Below, in pieces: positions 1-7,657 of a DNA stretch of 57,405 nt (positions are counted from its first letter, which is position 1; the number at the start of each line of letters is the position of its first letter). The position numbers and the translations under genes were made by a program. A model generated the notes under the pieces. That model did not search any database, was not told where the DNA came from, and saw only the letters and a list, made by a program, of their open reading frames with translations. This stretch comes from Thermoguttaceae bacterium (GTDB taxonomy: Bacteria > Planctomycetota > Planctomycetia > Pirellulales > Thermoguttaceae), in assembly GCA_017405595.1 (NCBI GenBank), contig JAFRAC010000025.1, positions 1-57,405 on the forward strand, written 5' to 3'.

Positions 1-63
1 ATCTCTAAGAATGTGGAGCGATCGATTGGCGCACTGTTGATTTGCTTTTGCCGGGTTTATACG

Positions 64-104
64 AAGCGGGCCTCAAGCGGAAACGTTTGAGGCCCGCTTT
101 TTTT
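64..104 (+). terminator. Rho-independent terminator of a gene upstream of the window
   Basis: A 13-bp stem (AAGCGGGCCTCAA at 64-76 with TTGAGGCCCGCTT at 87-99) and a 10-nt loop are followed by a run of seven T at 98-104. It most likely ends a plus-strand transcript that starts before the window. Confidence 0.85.
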
Positions 105-171
105 GGTTTGGCGGGAAAGCGTGCTGTGGTTGCCGGGGGCTGTGTTTCGGGTTGCCGGGGTTACCGGACCG

Positions 172-201
172 AAATCCCCCGACTGAAGTCGGGGGCGATT
201 T
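172..201. repeat. REP-like palindrome, copy 1
   Basis: CCCCCGAC (176-183), loop TGAA, then GTCGGGGG (188-195) form a near-perfect palindrome. AAAT/ATTT on the outside extends it, with one extra C on the right. The ACTGAAGT core with GC arms resembles REP elements mobilised by RAYT transposases. No such transposase is in the window, so the class is inferred from form only. Confidence 0.55.
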
Positions 202-232
202 GAAAGAGTGTTTCAGCTTTGCGAGCGCGGGA

Positions 233-265
233 GGGGACCCCCGTCCGACTAAAGTCGGAGGATCC
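233..265. repeat. REP-like palindrome, copy 2
   Basis: TCCGAC (244-249), loop TAAA, GTCGGA (254-259) are flanked by GGGAC and GATCCC arms that extend the stem with a bulge. The core (CCGACT-AAAGTCGG) is closely related to copy 1 about 60 bp away, which suggests a dispersed intergenic element and not a chance hairpin. Confidence 0.5.
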
Positions 266-316
266 CTTGCCCGCTGACCGCGCTGAAGGGCTGTTGAGCA
301 GAGGAGCTTGGGGTTA

Positions 317-871
317 TCAGGCGATTTGTCGGTTACGCGGCAAAACCGCCCGCAAAACCGCGGTTGGTTTCCCATCAATTTCAACAACGGCTCTTTTCAG
401 GATCGCGCCTTTCATCTTTTCCAGGACTCTGCGGCTGGGGATATTCTTCTCGCAGCAGGTCAGCAGGATGTCGTCCTGAATCTCAAGGCGCTCAAAAAGT
501 TCCGGGAGACGCCGAACGAGTTCGCTTGCGATCCCTTCGTTCCGGCGGTCGGCCCGGACGAACCATCCGGCGTTTCCTCCGTACCGGCGCAAGGTTTCGT
601 TGAGACGCAGACGGATGTTCAGGACCCCCAGGCAAACAGGCTCATTCGCCTGTTCGATCAGCCAGAATGTCGCGGAGGGGACGATTCCCGGCGGAAGCGA
701 AATGCCGAGCCTCTGCTTTTCGTAGTCGGCGAAGATGGTCTCTTTCCATGCCGGAAAGGCCGCCGGATTGTGGATGATGTAAGAGTCGTGCACCTTTCCC
801 CAGGCCGCCCGGCAGGCGTCAAGGTAGGCTTCCAAATAGACCGGGGAGGGGGAGAGGATGTCAAATCTCAT
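317..871 (-). CDS. GNAT-family N-acetyltransferase
   Basis: This 184-residue protein has the length and layout of a GNAT acyl-CoA-dependent acetyltransferase of the RimJ/RimL-like kind. The middle contains a beta-strand pair with GVLNIRLRLN, followed by the acetyl-CoA-binding stretch FVRADRRNEGIASELVRRL (residues about 105-123), a variant of the R/Q-x-x-G-x-G/A loop. SRRVLEKM near the end matches the helix that usually follows in this family. The substrate cannot be told. It lies 42 bp downstream of the corrinoid-protein gene on the same strand and is probably co-transcribed with it. No clear ribosome binding site precedes the ATG at 871, consistent with translation as a second operon gene. 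Confidence 0.75.
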   Translation of the reverse strand: MRFDILSPSPVYLEAYLDACRAAWGKVHDSYIIHNPAAFPAWKETIFADYEKQRLGISLPPGIVPSATFWLIEQANEPVCLGVLNIRLRLNETLRRYGGNAGWFVRADRRNEGIASELVRRLPELFERLEIQDDILLTCCEKNIPSRRVLEKMKGAILKRAVVEIDGKPTAVLRAVLPRNRQIA

Positions 872-913
872 CGGGCTGGCGTGCGAAAGAGGGCGGAACG
901 GCGGGAATGAGGA

Positions 914-1531
914 TCAAAGCGTTTTGGCCCATTTCAGGGTGTCGATCGCGCCGGCGCCGTAAAAATCGCATCCGGTCTCCTGGGCCAGTACCGCGTCGGC
1001 CGCGGCCCCTCCCAGACAGATCTTCACGCTGTCGCGGAACCCCGCTTTGGTGATTGCCTCGACCGTACTCCGGACCGAAGGACGGCTCGTTGTTAAAAGG
1101 AGACTTAAGCCGACAATATCGGGATGATGCTCTTCGATGGCCGCGACGAATTTTTCGGCGGGGACGTCGGTTCCGAGGTCGATGACCTCGAATCCGGACC
1201 CCTGAAAGATCATGGCCGTCAGGTTTTTGCCGATATCGTGGATGTCGTTTTTCACTGTACCGATGAGGAGCTTCTTCCGGCTGCCGGCTTCGCCGCTCTG
1301 CCTGACCAAGGGGGTCAGTTCGTCGGTAACCTTTTTCATGATCATTCCGGCGAACATCAGGTCGGGGATGAACGCGTCCCCCTCTTCGAAGCGGTTTCCG
1401 AGTTCCGACATTCCGTCGTTGCATTCGGCGATAATATCGGGAACCGCGCTTCCCGAATCGACGCGCTGTCGAACCAGGTCGAGTACGGTCTCTTCATCGC
1501 AGTCGACGAGAGCATCGGCTAGGTCGGTCAT
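914..1531 (-). CDS. Methyltransferase cognate corrinoid protein (B12-binding)
   Basis: A 205-residue protein with the two-domain layout of MtaC/MtbC/MttC-type corrinoid proteins: an N-terminal helical cap (residues about 1-85) and a C-terminal Rossmann-like cobalamin-binding domain. The cobalt-ligating motif is DIHDIGKN, with the histidine at about residue 98; GLSLLLTTS and LGGAAA match the later SxL and GG elements that hold the nucleotide tail. The family carries methyl groups between a substrate-specific methyltransferase and tetrahydrofolate or another acceptor. No methyltransferase or reactivation protein lies next to it, so the methyl donor is unknown. The ATG at 1531 is preceded by AAGGAA. 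No cobalamin riboswitch is visible upstream. Confidence 0.85.
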   Translation of the reverse strand: MTDLADALVDCDEETVLDLVRQRVDSGSAVPDIIAECNDGMSELGNRFEEGDAFIPDLMFAGMIMKKVTDELTPLVRQSGEAGSRKKLLIGTVKNDIHDIGKNLTAMIFQGSGFEVIDLGTDVPAEKFVAAIEEHHPDIVGLSLLLTTSRPSVRSTVEAITKAGFRDSVKICLGGAAADAVLAQETGCDFYGAGAIDTLKWAKTL

Positions 1532-1792
1532 AAACCCTGTTCCTTTTTGAATGCGGATACGCGAAACGCGGCGGTACCACTATTCTATTATTTTATCCCG
1601 TCCGGGCGAAAAGGGAAGGAACCCGGCCTTATTCGCGAAATGCGCTAAACCCGGCAAAAAACAAAAAGTTTCTCTTCTTTAACAAAAGTCCCGGCCTAAG
1701 CTGGCCCGATATAACGAAAGAGGAACGAAGAACGGAATTCTTCTCTGTTGATAAAACAGGGAAGATAGACGATTTAAGAAAGGATTCTTTCC

Positions 1793-4060
1793 GTGAAAAG
1801 CCGCAACGACGATCGTTGGTTTTCGCTCATTCAGCGCCGGGCCGCTGTCTGGGGCGTGTCAGCACTCCTTCTCATGGGCTCAGCAAGTCTTGTTTCGGCC
1901 CAGCAGAGCGCGGCGCCGCGTCCTCCCGAACTTACCGCGTCGGCCGAACCGAACTTCTTCTCTTCGATGAAAGATGTCCGCCAGCGGGCCGCCGCCCGTT
2001 ACAGCCAGAATATGGCTCAGATGAGGACGATGATCAACCAGCAGATACAGCAGGGGCAGTCGCAGGCCCAAAAGCAGGCGCAGGCGCAGATTCAGGCTCA
2101 GGCCCAGGCGCTCACTCACAATCACCCCCTCCCGGGGAGTCCGCAGGCGGCGCGCACACCTCAGCATAATCATCCGCAAGGGCAGCCTGCCGGCTCGCCC
2201 GGCTTCTTTGATTCACTGCAGCAGTTCTTCGGGCTTTCCGAAAAACCGGGCAGCAACCCAAGCGGGTTTCCCCAGCAGGCGCAGCAACAGTCGCGGTCCG
2301 GTTTCGCTTCTTCTCCCCAGCCGCAGACGATGGGCCATCCGCAGCCGGCGCCGCTCTTTGCCGGCCAGCCCTCGGCGGGTCCGCAGGGATCGGGAAATCC
2401 TCATGCCGCCGCTCCGAACGCCCAGCAGCAGGCCTGGCTGATGCAGCAGCGGATGCAGGCGGCCACCCAGCAGGCGCACGCGGCCGCGCCGCCGCCGGCC
2501 TCCGCCGCGAAACCGGAACGAAACGCGTCCCGCGGCTCGGCTTTTTCGGTTGACCAGCTCACCAAAGCGACGACCGATCACGAAAGCGCCCTTGAAGTCA
2601 ATCAGCAGATCCCCTGGAACGCCCTTTCTCCCGAGGCCCGCCAGCGGACCGAGAAGATCATCTCGGCCTACACGTTTTACCGCCGTCTGCCGATGACCGG
2701 CGGTTACTGCAATCCCGAAATCTACGATTTTCTGGTGTCGCACCCCGAAGTGGTGGTCGGCACATGGGAAACGGGCGGCTTTAAACAGCTCTCGCTCACC
2801 AACAACGGCGGCGGCCGTTGGACTATCCGCGACACTTCCGGCACACACGGCGAGATCGAAGTGGTTTATCACGACAACCGCATGATTGTCTTTCTTTGCG
2901 AAGGCACCTATGAAGGTCAGCTCTCTCCCCGGCCGATCCAGGGGGATATTCTCTGTGTGATGCAGTACCGCTTTACCGAAGACACCTCGAACCAGAACAA
3001 GCCGATCGTCGTGACCCGTCTCGACACGTTTGTGCGGATGTCGAGCGCCAGCGCCGACCTGGTCGGAAAAGCGTTTGCCCCGATGATCGGAAAGATTGCC
3101 GATTCGAACTTCGTCAAAACGGTCGATTCGGTCAACCAGATTTCGGAGCTGATGGAACGGAACCCGAGAGTGATTGCCGAAATGGTACAGGAATCCTCCT
3201 CGATTCCCGATGAGACGAAAAGCGCGTTTATCGGCTATATCGAACGGGTTACCGGAGCCGCGTCGATGCGCAGTCAGGGGATCGCGGTCGATTACTACAT
3301 GATGCCGAAGATGAACGTGGCGAAATCCGAGCCCGCCGAAATCCTTTCACGCCGGAATCAGCCCGGCACATCCGGTACACCGGCCGTGGTGGCGATGCCG
3401 CAGGCCGAGACCGCCGCGCCTCTTGCCGCTTCTCCGGTTACTCCGGCTCCGAGCAAGACGAAATTGAGCGCTTCCGCGTCCAAGCCGGCTTCCGAAAAGA
3501 AGGCGCCCGAAGTCGCTTCCCATTCCGCCATGCCGACCCCCGGCAAGACGGTGAAACTCGAAACGGCGTCCCTCAAATCTTCCGCCGCCTCCGGCGCAAG
3601 CATGCCGTTCCCGAGCGCGTCGGCCAGAAAGACTGTTGCCAAGTCCGAAAAGAAAGCGGCGCCGGAACCGGCTCCGGTTCTGAGCGAAGGGGAATCGCTT
3701 GAAGAGTTTAATCTGAACGACGACTCGAATGAGCTTGTCTTTTCCGACGATTTTTCCTCCTCTTCCGATTCGTCTCCAAGTCTCGGAATGGCGCAGGAGA
3801 CATCCGACGACGGCGAGCTGAGTTTTGATATCGACGATACTCCCGCTTCGGAACCGGCGCCGACAAACGAGGTTACGGTCGCCAAACCGGTCCCTGAAAC
3901 ACCCGCCCCGAAAGAGGAAAAGCCCGCCGCCGAAGATGACGGATGGAGTCCGGTGATCGCGAGTACGGCCGCCGTCCAGGCCCCTGCTGATCCCCAGCCG
4001 GGCGATCCCCTTTCGTCCGACGGTCAGAAGTGTTCCTGGAAGAAACCGGAAATCCGCTGA
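1793..4060 (+). CDS. Large secreted Gln/Pro/Ala-rich protein, function unknown
   Basis: A 755-residue protein that starts with GTG after AAGAAAGGATTC. Residues 1 to about 36 look like a signal peptide (basic start, hydrophobic VWGVSALLLMGSASLVSA, cleavage before QQS). Residues 60-110 are Gln/Ala-rich (repeated QAQAQ), and 110-250 are rich in Pro, Gln, His and Gly. A compact, ordered-looking domain covers about residues 255-500, with many aromatics and three cysteines, including YCNPEIYDFL, VVVGTWETGG and GDILCVMQYRF. The last 250 residues are again low-complexity (Ala/Pro/Ser/Lys), with an acidic Ser/Asp patch near 665-690. I do not recognise the ordered domain; proteins with a similar layout are common in planctomycetes. 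An envelope or extracellular role is inferred from the signal peptide only. Confidence 0.75.
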   Translation: MKSRNDDRWFSLIQRRAAVWGVSALLLMGSASLVSAQQSAAPRPPELTASAEPNFFSSMKDVRQRAAARYSQNMAQMRTMINQQIQQGQSQAQKQAQAQIQAQAQALTHNHPLPGSPQAARTPQHNHPQGQPAGSPGFFDSLQQFFGLSEKPGSNPSGFPQQAQQQSRSGFASSPQPQTMGHPQPAPLFAGQPSAGPQGSGNPHAAAPNAQQQAWLMQQRMQAATQQAHAAAPPPASAAKPERNASRGSAFSVDQLTKATTDHESALEVNQQIPWNALSPEARQRTEKIISAYTFYRRLPMTGGYCNPEIYDFLVSHPEVVVGTWETGGFKQLSLTNNGGGRWTIRDTSGTHGEIEVVYHDNRMIVFLCEGTYEGQLSPRPIQGDILCVMQYRFTEDTSNQNKPIVVTRLDTFVRMSSASADLVGKAFAPMIGKIADSNFVKTVDSVNQISELMERNPRVIAEMVQESSSIPDETKSAFIGYIERVTGAASMRSQGIAVDYYMMPKMNVAKSEPAEILSRRNQPGTSGTPAVVAMPQAETAAPLAASPVTPAPSKTKLSASASKPASEKKAPEVASHSAMPTPGKTVKLETASLKSSAASGASMPFPSASARKTVAKSEKKAAPEPAPVLSEGESLEEFNLNDDSNELVFSDDFSSSSDSSPSLGMAQETSDDGELSFDIDDTPASEPAPTNEVTVAKPVPETPAPKEEKPAAEDDGWSPVIASTAAVQAPADPQPGDPLSSDGQKCSWKKPEIR

Positions 4061-4079
4061 GTTTCCGGCAAGACACACG

Positions 4080-4119
4080 AAAAACCCCCGTTCTCCGGAA
4101 AGGGAGAACGGGGGTTTTT
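4080..4119. terminator. Bidirectional terminator between convergent genes
   Basis: A perfect 17-bp inverted repeat (4080-4096 and 4103-4119, AAAAACCCCCGTTCTCC and its complement) with a 6-nt loop. It has A-runs on one side and T-runs on the other, so it can terminate both the secreted-protein gene (plus) and the aldo/keto reductase gene (minus). Confidence 0.9.
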
Positions 4120-4164
4120 CTTCGGCTGCGCGGCGTGCGGTTTTCGCCGCGCTGCTTTTGATTT

Positions 4165-5019
4165 CTAGGAAGCGTAGATGAAATGGTCCGGATCGTAGCC
4201 GGTCGCGCCCGATTCGGGGAGCGCGTCGATCTTCGCGATGTCGTCATCGGAAATGGTGAAATCGAAGACGTTGAAATTCTCGGCGATTCGGGCGGGAGTG
4301 ACCGATTTCGGGAGCGGATTGACCCCTTTCTGGAGTTCCCACCGGATGCAGATCTGGGCGATCGACTTGTTGTATTTTTCGCTCAGCTCCTTTAAAAGCG
4401 GAAGATGAAAAACGCGTCCCTGCGCCATCGGGCTCCATGCCTGAATCTGCATTCCGAGCTCCTTGCAGAAATCGACGACGTATTTCTGCCAGAAACCGGG
4501 GTGATACTCGATCTGATTGACCATCGGCACGACCGATGTATTGCGCACCAGATGCTCGATATGGTGCGGACGGCAGTTCGAGACGCCGATCGCGCGGATC
4601 CGGCCGTCTTTATAGAGCTTGATCATGGCGTTCCAGGTCCCTAAAAGGGAATCTTTCCAGTCGGTCCGCCGTTCCATGGGGATCGGCCAGTGAATCAGGT
4701 AAAGGTCGAGGTACTTGACCTTCATCCGGGCGAGTGTCAGGTCGAACGCCGCGAGCGTCTCGTCGTAACCGTGGTCCTTGTTCCAGAGTTTGCTGGTCAG
4801 AAAGACCTCGCCGCGGGGAACGCCGCTGGCCAGGAGCCCCGCTCCGACACTCTCTTCGTTGCCGTAAGCCGAGGCGGTATCAATGTGGCGGTACCCCATC
4901 TCCAGAGCCGCCTTCACGGCGCTGGTTGCCACTTCGCCGTTTGGCGACTGCCATGTTCCGAACCCGATAACCGGGATTTTCACTCCGTTGGAAAGGGTGT
5001 ATGTGCTGTTTTGATCCAT
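4165..5019 (-). CDS. Aldo/keto reductase (2,5-diketo-gluconate reductase type)
   Basis: A 284-residue NAD(P)H-dependent reductase of the aldo/keto reductase (beta/alpha)8 family. All four catalytic residues are visible: Asp47 and Tyr52 in DTASAYGNE, Lys77 in TSKLWN and His110 in LIHWP. GVSNCRPHHIEHL and NQIEYHPGF are the family signatures that follow, and the nicotinamide-cofactor region includes LPKSVTPARIAENFNVFDF. The length and motifs fit the bacterial YvgN/DkgA-like group, which reduces small aldehydes and keto-sugars. The physiological substrate is unknown. It is transcribed from a good promoter in the end of the upstream symporter gene. Confidence 0.93.
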   Translation of the reverse strand: MDQNSTYTLSNGVKIPVIGFGTWQSPNGEVATSAVKAALEMGYRHIDTASAYGNEESVGAGLLASGVPRGEVFLTSKLWNKDHGYDETLAAFDLTLARMKVKYLDLYLIHWPIPMERRTDWKDSLLGTWNAMIKLYKDGRIRAIGVSNCRPHHIEHLVRNTSVVPMVNQIEYHPGFWQKYVVDFCKELGMQIQAWSPMAQGRVFHLPLLKELSEKYNKSIAQICIRWELQKGVNPLPKSVTPARIAENFNVFDFTISDDDIAKIDALPESGATGYDPDHFIYAS

Positions 5020-5091
5020 CGAAATGCCTTTCTGCTGATCAGGAAGCTGGTTGTCAGGGAACGCCGGGACCGCGCCCGGCTCTTCGGTACG

Positions 5092-5120
5092 ATTCTACCG
5101 CGGCGCTTTTCCTTTTTCAA
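5092..5120 (-). promoter_or_regulatory. Sigma-70-type promoter for the aldo/keto reductase
   Basis: Read on the minus strand, TTGAAA (5115-5120), a 17-bp spacer and TAGAAT (5092-5097), about 75 bp before the reductase start. The -35 box overlaps the stop codon of the symporter gene. Confidence 0.6.
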
Positions 5121-6430
5121 GAGCGCCGCGCTTCGCGCGGGGCGATCAGCCCGTTTCGTTTCGCGATGATGTATGTGCAGACATTGTCTCCGGTCACGTT
5201 GCAGGCGGTCTCGAACATGTCGAGGATCGGGTTGATTCCGAGCGCCAGCGCGACAACGGTCGCGACCTGGTCCTGATGGAAACCGGCATTTTCCAGAATC
5301 ATAAACAGGAGAAAGACGCTTCCCCCGGGGACACCGCCGGCGCCGACCGAGGCGAAGACCACCGAGACGAGAAGAATCAGCAGCTGTTCCGCCGTCAGCG
5401 GCACACCGAACAGATTTGACGCCAGGAGCACGAAAACCGGAAGATGAACACAGACGCCGTCCATATTGATGGTGCACCCGAGCGGAAGGGAAAAGCTGGA
5501 AAGGGAAGGGGAAATTCCGATACGTTCCGCGGTCCGGAACGAGACCGGGAGCGCCGCCGCGCTCGAGCGGGTGGCAAATGCGGTGATAATTGGCCCGCGG
5601 AGCCGCGAAAGGAATTTATACGGATTTTCGCGGCAAAAGAGCAGGACCGCCGCCGGGTAGACAAGAAAGATCATTCCGGCCACGCAGACGATGACGCACC
5701 CGACGATCCGGAAGTAGGGGCCGAAAAGGAGAATCCCGCTCCGCGCGAAGTTGACGAAACTCAGTGCGAGGACACCGAACGGGAAATATTCCATGACCCA
5801 GTCGATCAGCTTAAATGAGACCGCCGCCGCGCCGCGGCAGATTTCGAGGAACGATTCGATATACCCTTTTTCGGTCTCCGGGATTTTAACCGACTCGAGC
5901 AGGACCCGTGCCGCCAGCCCGAAGAGGATCGAGAAGACGACGATTGCCAGAAAACGCCCTTCGGCCAGCGCCTGAAACGGATTCTGAAACATGCCGACCA
6001 AAAGCCCGTTCAGGCCACCTCCGCCCCCGCCGCTTTTCATGGCCTCGTATTCCCCCTGATGGCAGGCGGCGGTCTCGATGGCGTTGGCCATCCGCGGATT
6101 CAGCACCGACGCGGCGCCGATCCCGAAAAGCGCGGCAAAAACCGACGTGGCGAAGTACCAGAGGAGTACCGCCCCGCCGAGTTTCCCCGACTTTTTCAGC
6201 GGCAGACTGGCCGCGCCGATGATCAGCGAAAAGAAGATGATCGGAAAGACGATCATCTTGAGCATCGAAATCAGGAGCGTGCCCAGCGGCTCAATGTAAG
6301 GCAGGACGGCGTCCAGTTCCTCTTTCGGGAACCGCGACGCCGCCAGACCGAGCGAGACGCCGAGCGCGAAACCGCTCAAAATCCGCCATACCAGCGGGAT
6401 CTTGAAATAGCCGGAAAAGAACCGTTTCAT
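5117..6430 (-). CDS. Dicarboxylate/amino acid:cation symporter (DAACS family)
   Basis: A 437-residue membrane protein of the GltP/DctA family, with about eight transmembrane segments and two re-entrant loops. The signature elements are in the expected order: AFATRSSAAALPVS (hairpin 1, normally Ser-rich), LPLGCTINMDGV (the NMDGT cation/substrate site, here with Val in place of Thr), and ASVGAGGVPGG (hairpin 2). Family members import glutamate, aspartate or C4-dicarboxylates with Na+ or H+. The NMDGT-to-NMDGV change removes a conserved hydroxyl and may alter substrate or cation preference. A Gly-rich insert (SGGGGGGLNG, near residue 133) is unusual. The start codon overlaps the end of dtd by 4 bp (ATGA), so the two are translationally coupled. 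Confidence 0.9.
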   Translation of the reverse strand: MKRFFSGYFKIPLVWRILSGFALGVSLGLAASRFPKEELDAVLPYIEPLGTLLISMLKMIVFPIIFFSLIIGAASLPLKKSGKLGGAVLLWYFATSVFAALFGIGAASVLNPRMANAIETAACHQGEYEAMKSGGGGGGLNGLLVGMFQNPFQALAEGRFLAIVVFSILFGLAARVLLESVKIPETEKGYIESFLEICRGAAAVSFKLIDWVMEYFPFGVLALSFVNFARSGILLFGPYFRIVGCVIVCVAGMIFLVYPAAVLLFCRENPYKFLSRLRGPIITAFATRSSAAALPVSFRTAERIGISPSLSSFSLPLGCTINMDGVCVHLPVFVLLASNLFGVPLTAEQLLILLVSVVFASVGAGGVPGGSVFLLFMILENAGFHQDQVATVVALALGINPILDMFETACNVTGDNVCTYIIAKRNGLIAPREARRS

Positions 6431-6912
6431 TCTGCGGGGGTTCCTCTCTTTCTGCCCAGATCGTCGGTATCGAGCCAGATCGTTACAGGCCCGTCGTTCG
6501 CCAGCTCGACCGACATCATCGCCTGAAACACCCCCGTTTCGACCGGAACCGCGAATTCGGTCCGGACGATCGAGACGAACTCCTCGTAAAGCCGCCTGGC
6601 CAGGTCGGGAGGGGCGGCCGCCGTGAAGCTTGGCCGGTTCCCCCGGCGCGCGTCGGCGTACAGGGTAAACTGGCTGACCGCCAATATCGAGCCGCCGACC
6701 TGGCGGATGTCGAGGTTCATCTTTCCGTCGGGATCGTCGAAGACGCGCAGCGCGCAGATTTTTTTCGCCAGAAGCCGTACCTCTGCCTCGGAATCGCCGG
6801 CGCCGATTCCCAGCAGAACCAGAAATCCCCGGTCGATTTGGCCGCTGACGCGGTTCCCCTCTTCGGGAAGGAGCACGCGCGCATGCGCAACTCGCTGCAG
6901 ACAGGCTCTCAT
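6427..6912 (-). CDS. dtd: D-aminoacyl-tRNA deacylase
   Basis: A 161-residue Dtd enzyme, which hydrolyses D-amino acids (and glycine from mischarged tRNA-Ala) from tRNA. The conserved VSQFTLYAD motif, which forms one side of the active site, and the NDGPVT motif, equivalent to the cross-subunit Gly-Pro motif that rejects L-amino acids, are both present. The N-terminus MRACLQRV and the length match the family. It is the first gene of a pair with the DAACS symporter (4-bp overlap). A plausible promoter lies about 90 bp upstream. Confidence 0.95.
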   Translation of the reverse strand: MRACLQRVAHARVLLPEEGNRVSGQIDRGFLVLLGIGAGDSEAEVRLLAKKICALRVFDDPDGKMNLDIRQVGGSILAVSQFTLYADARRGNRPSFTAAAPPDLARRLYEEFVSIVRTEFAVPVETGVFQAMMSVELANDGPVTIWLDTDDLGRKRGTPAE

Positions 6913-6997
6913 CGGATATGTCTCATCAATAACGGATTCAGTCCAAACGAACGGTTCAGGCCGCGCCCCTTACCGCCGCCGCCGAACCCCTGCCGGA

Positions 6998-7026
6998 AGT
7001 ATAACCGATCGGGGGAAAGTCCGCAA
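6998..7026 (-). promoter_or_regulatory. Promoter for dtd-symporter pair
   Basis: On the minus strand, TTGCGG (7021-7026), a 17-bp spacer and TATACT (6998-7003), upstream of the dtd start at 6912. This suggests dtd has its own promoter separate from marR. Confidence 0.5.
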
Positions 7027-7035
7027 CTCTCCGCA

Positions 7036-7518
7036 TTATTTGAGAACTTCGCCTTTTCTCGAAAAACAGTGCAGTACCACCCTTTCGAAAGTCTCGATTT
7101 CTTTCGTGCTGAGTCCTTCCTGAAGTTCGCGCAATTTGCCGTCGACGGTGCCGGCAATGTCGCGGGTGAGCGTTTTTCCCGTTTCCGTGAGCGTGATCAG
7201 GACCGAACGGTGGTTTTGCGGGTTGGTGGTTCGGCTGACGAGATCTTTCTTCACCAGTGTTTCGACCAGCTGCGAGGCACTCGGGGCCGGAATGTTCATT
7301 GCTCTTGTTATGGCCGAAAGGGGAATCCCGTCGGGTTCGCGGCGCGTGGCGGCTTCGATCGTGAAAAGCACCATCCGCTGCCGCGGCGAAAGGGACTGGA
7401 TCGCCTCGTATTTCTTGCCGCGGAACGTGATATTCCCATAAGAAAAAAGATCGGATACCGTTAGAAAGAGCGCGGCGCAGGGATCGTATTCCAGAAAAAA
7501 ATTTTTTGATTTTTTCAT
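7036..7518 (-). CDS. MarR-family transcriptional regulator
   Basis: A 160-residue winged-helix regulator. The MarR core is clear: LSPRQRMVLFTIEAATRREPDG, then a recognition-helix region (IPLSAITRAMNIPAPSASQLVETLVKKDLVSR) and a wing with NHRSVLITLTETG. It is divergent from the RND efflux genes, and the shared 140-bp region carries repeated TGTTTTA half-sites, so it probably represses the pump and itself until a ligand binds. The ATG at 7518 (MKKSKNFF) is preferred over an in-frame TTG 18 bp upstream because GAAGG lies at suitable spacing. Confidence 0.88.
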   Translation of the reverse strand: MKKSKNFFLEYDPCAALFLTVSDLFSYGNITFRGKKYEAIQSLSPRQRMVLFTIEAATRREPDGIPLSAITRAMNIPAPSASQLVETLVKKDLVSRTTNPQNHRSVLITLTETGKTLTRDIAGTVDGKLRELQEGLSTKEIETFERVVLHCFSRKGEVLK

Positions 7519-7553
7519 CGGAGTGACCTTCCCCAAATCGAATTCTCGGGTAT

Positions 7554-7592
7554 AATTGTTTTAAGATGGAACTGTTTTAATTAAAAACAATT
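7554..7592. promoter_or_regulatory. Candidate MarR operator between marR and the efflux genes
   Basis: AATTGTTTTAA (7554-7564) and TTAAAAACAATT (7581-7592) are inverted copies, and a third half-site (CTGTTTTAA, 7572-7580) lies between them in the same orientation as the first. The two inner half-sites also form a TGTTTT-AATT-AAAAACA palindrome. This AT-rich block sits between the divergent start codons, where a MarR repressor would act on both. Confidence 0.6.
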
Positions 7593-7657
7593 CTACATTA
7601 AAATAATGGTCCGTCAAGGGCTTGACCGTTTATCCCCCAAGAATTTTCGAGAAAACG

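Noticed and set aside
1532..1792. Cobalamin riboswitch near the corrinoid-protein gene
   Set aside because: No B12-box (GCCACTG) or long conserved leader is seen; the region is a short divergent intergenic gap with only weak promoter-like sequence.
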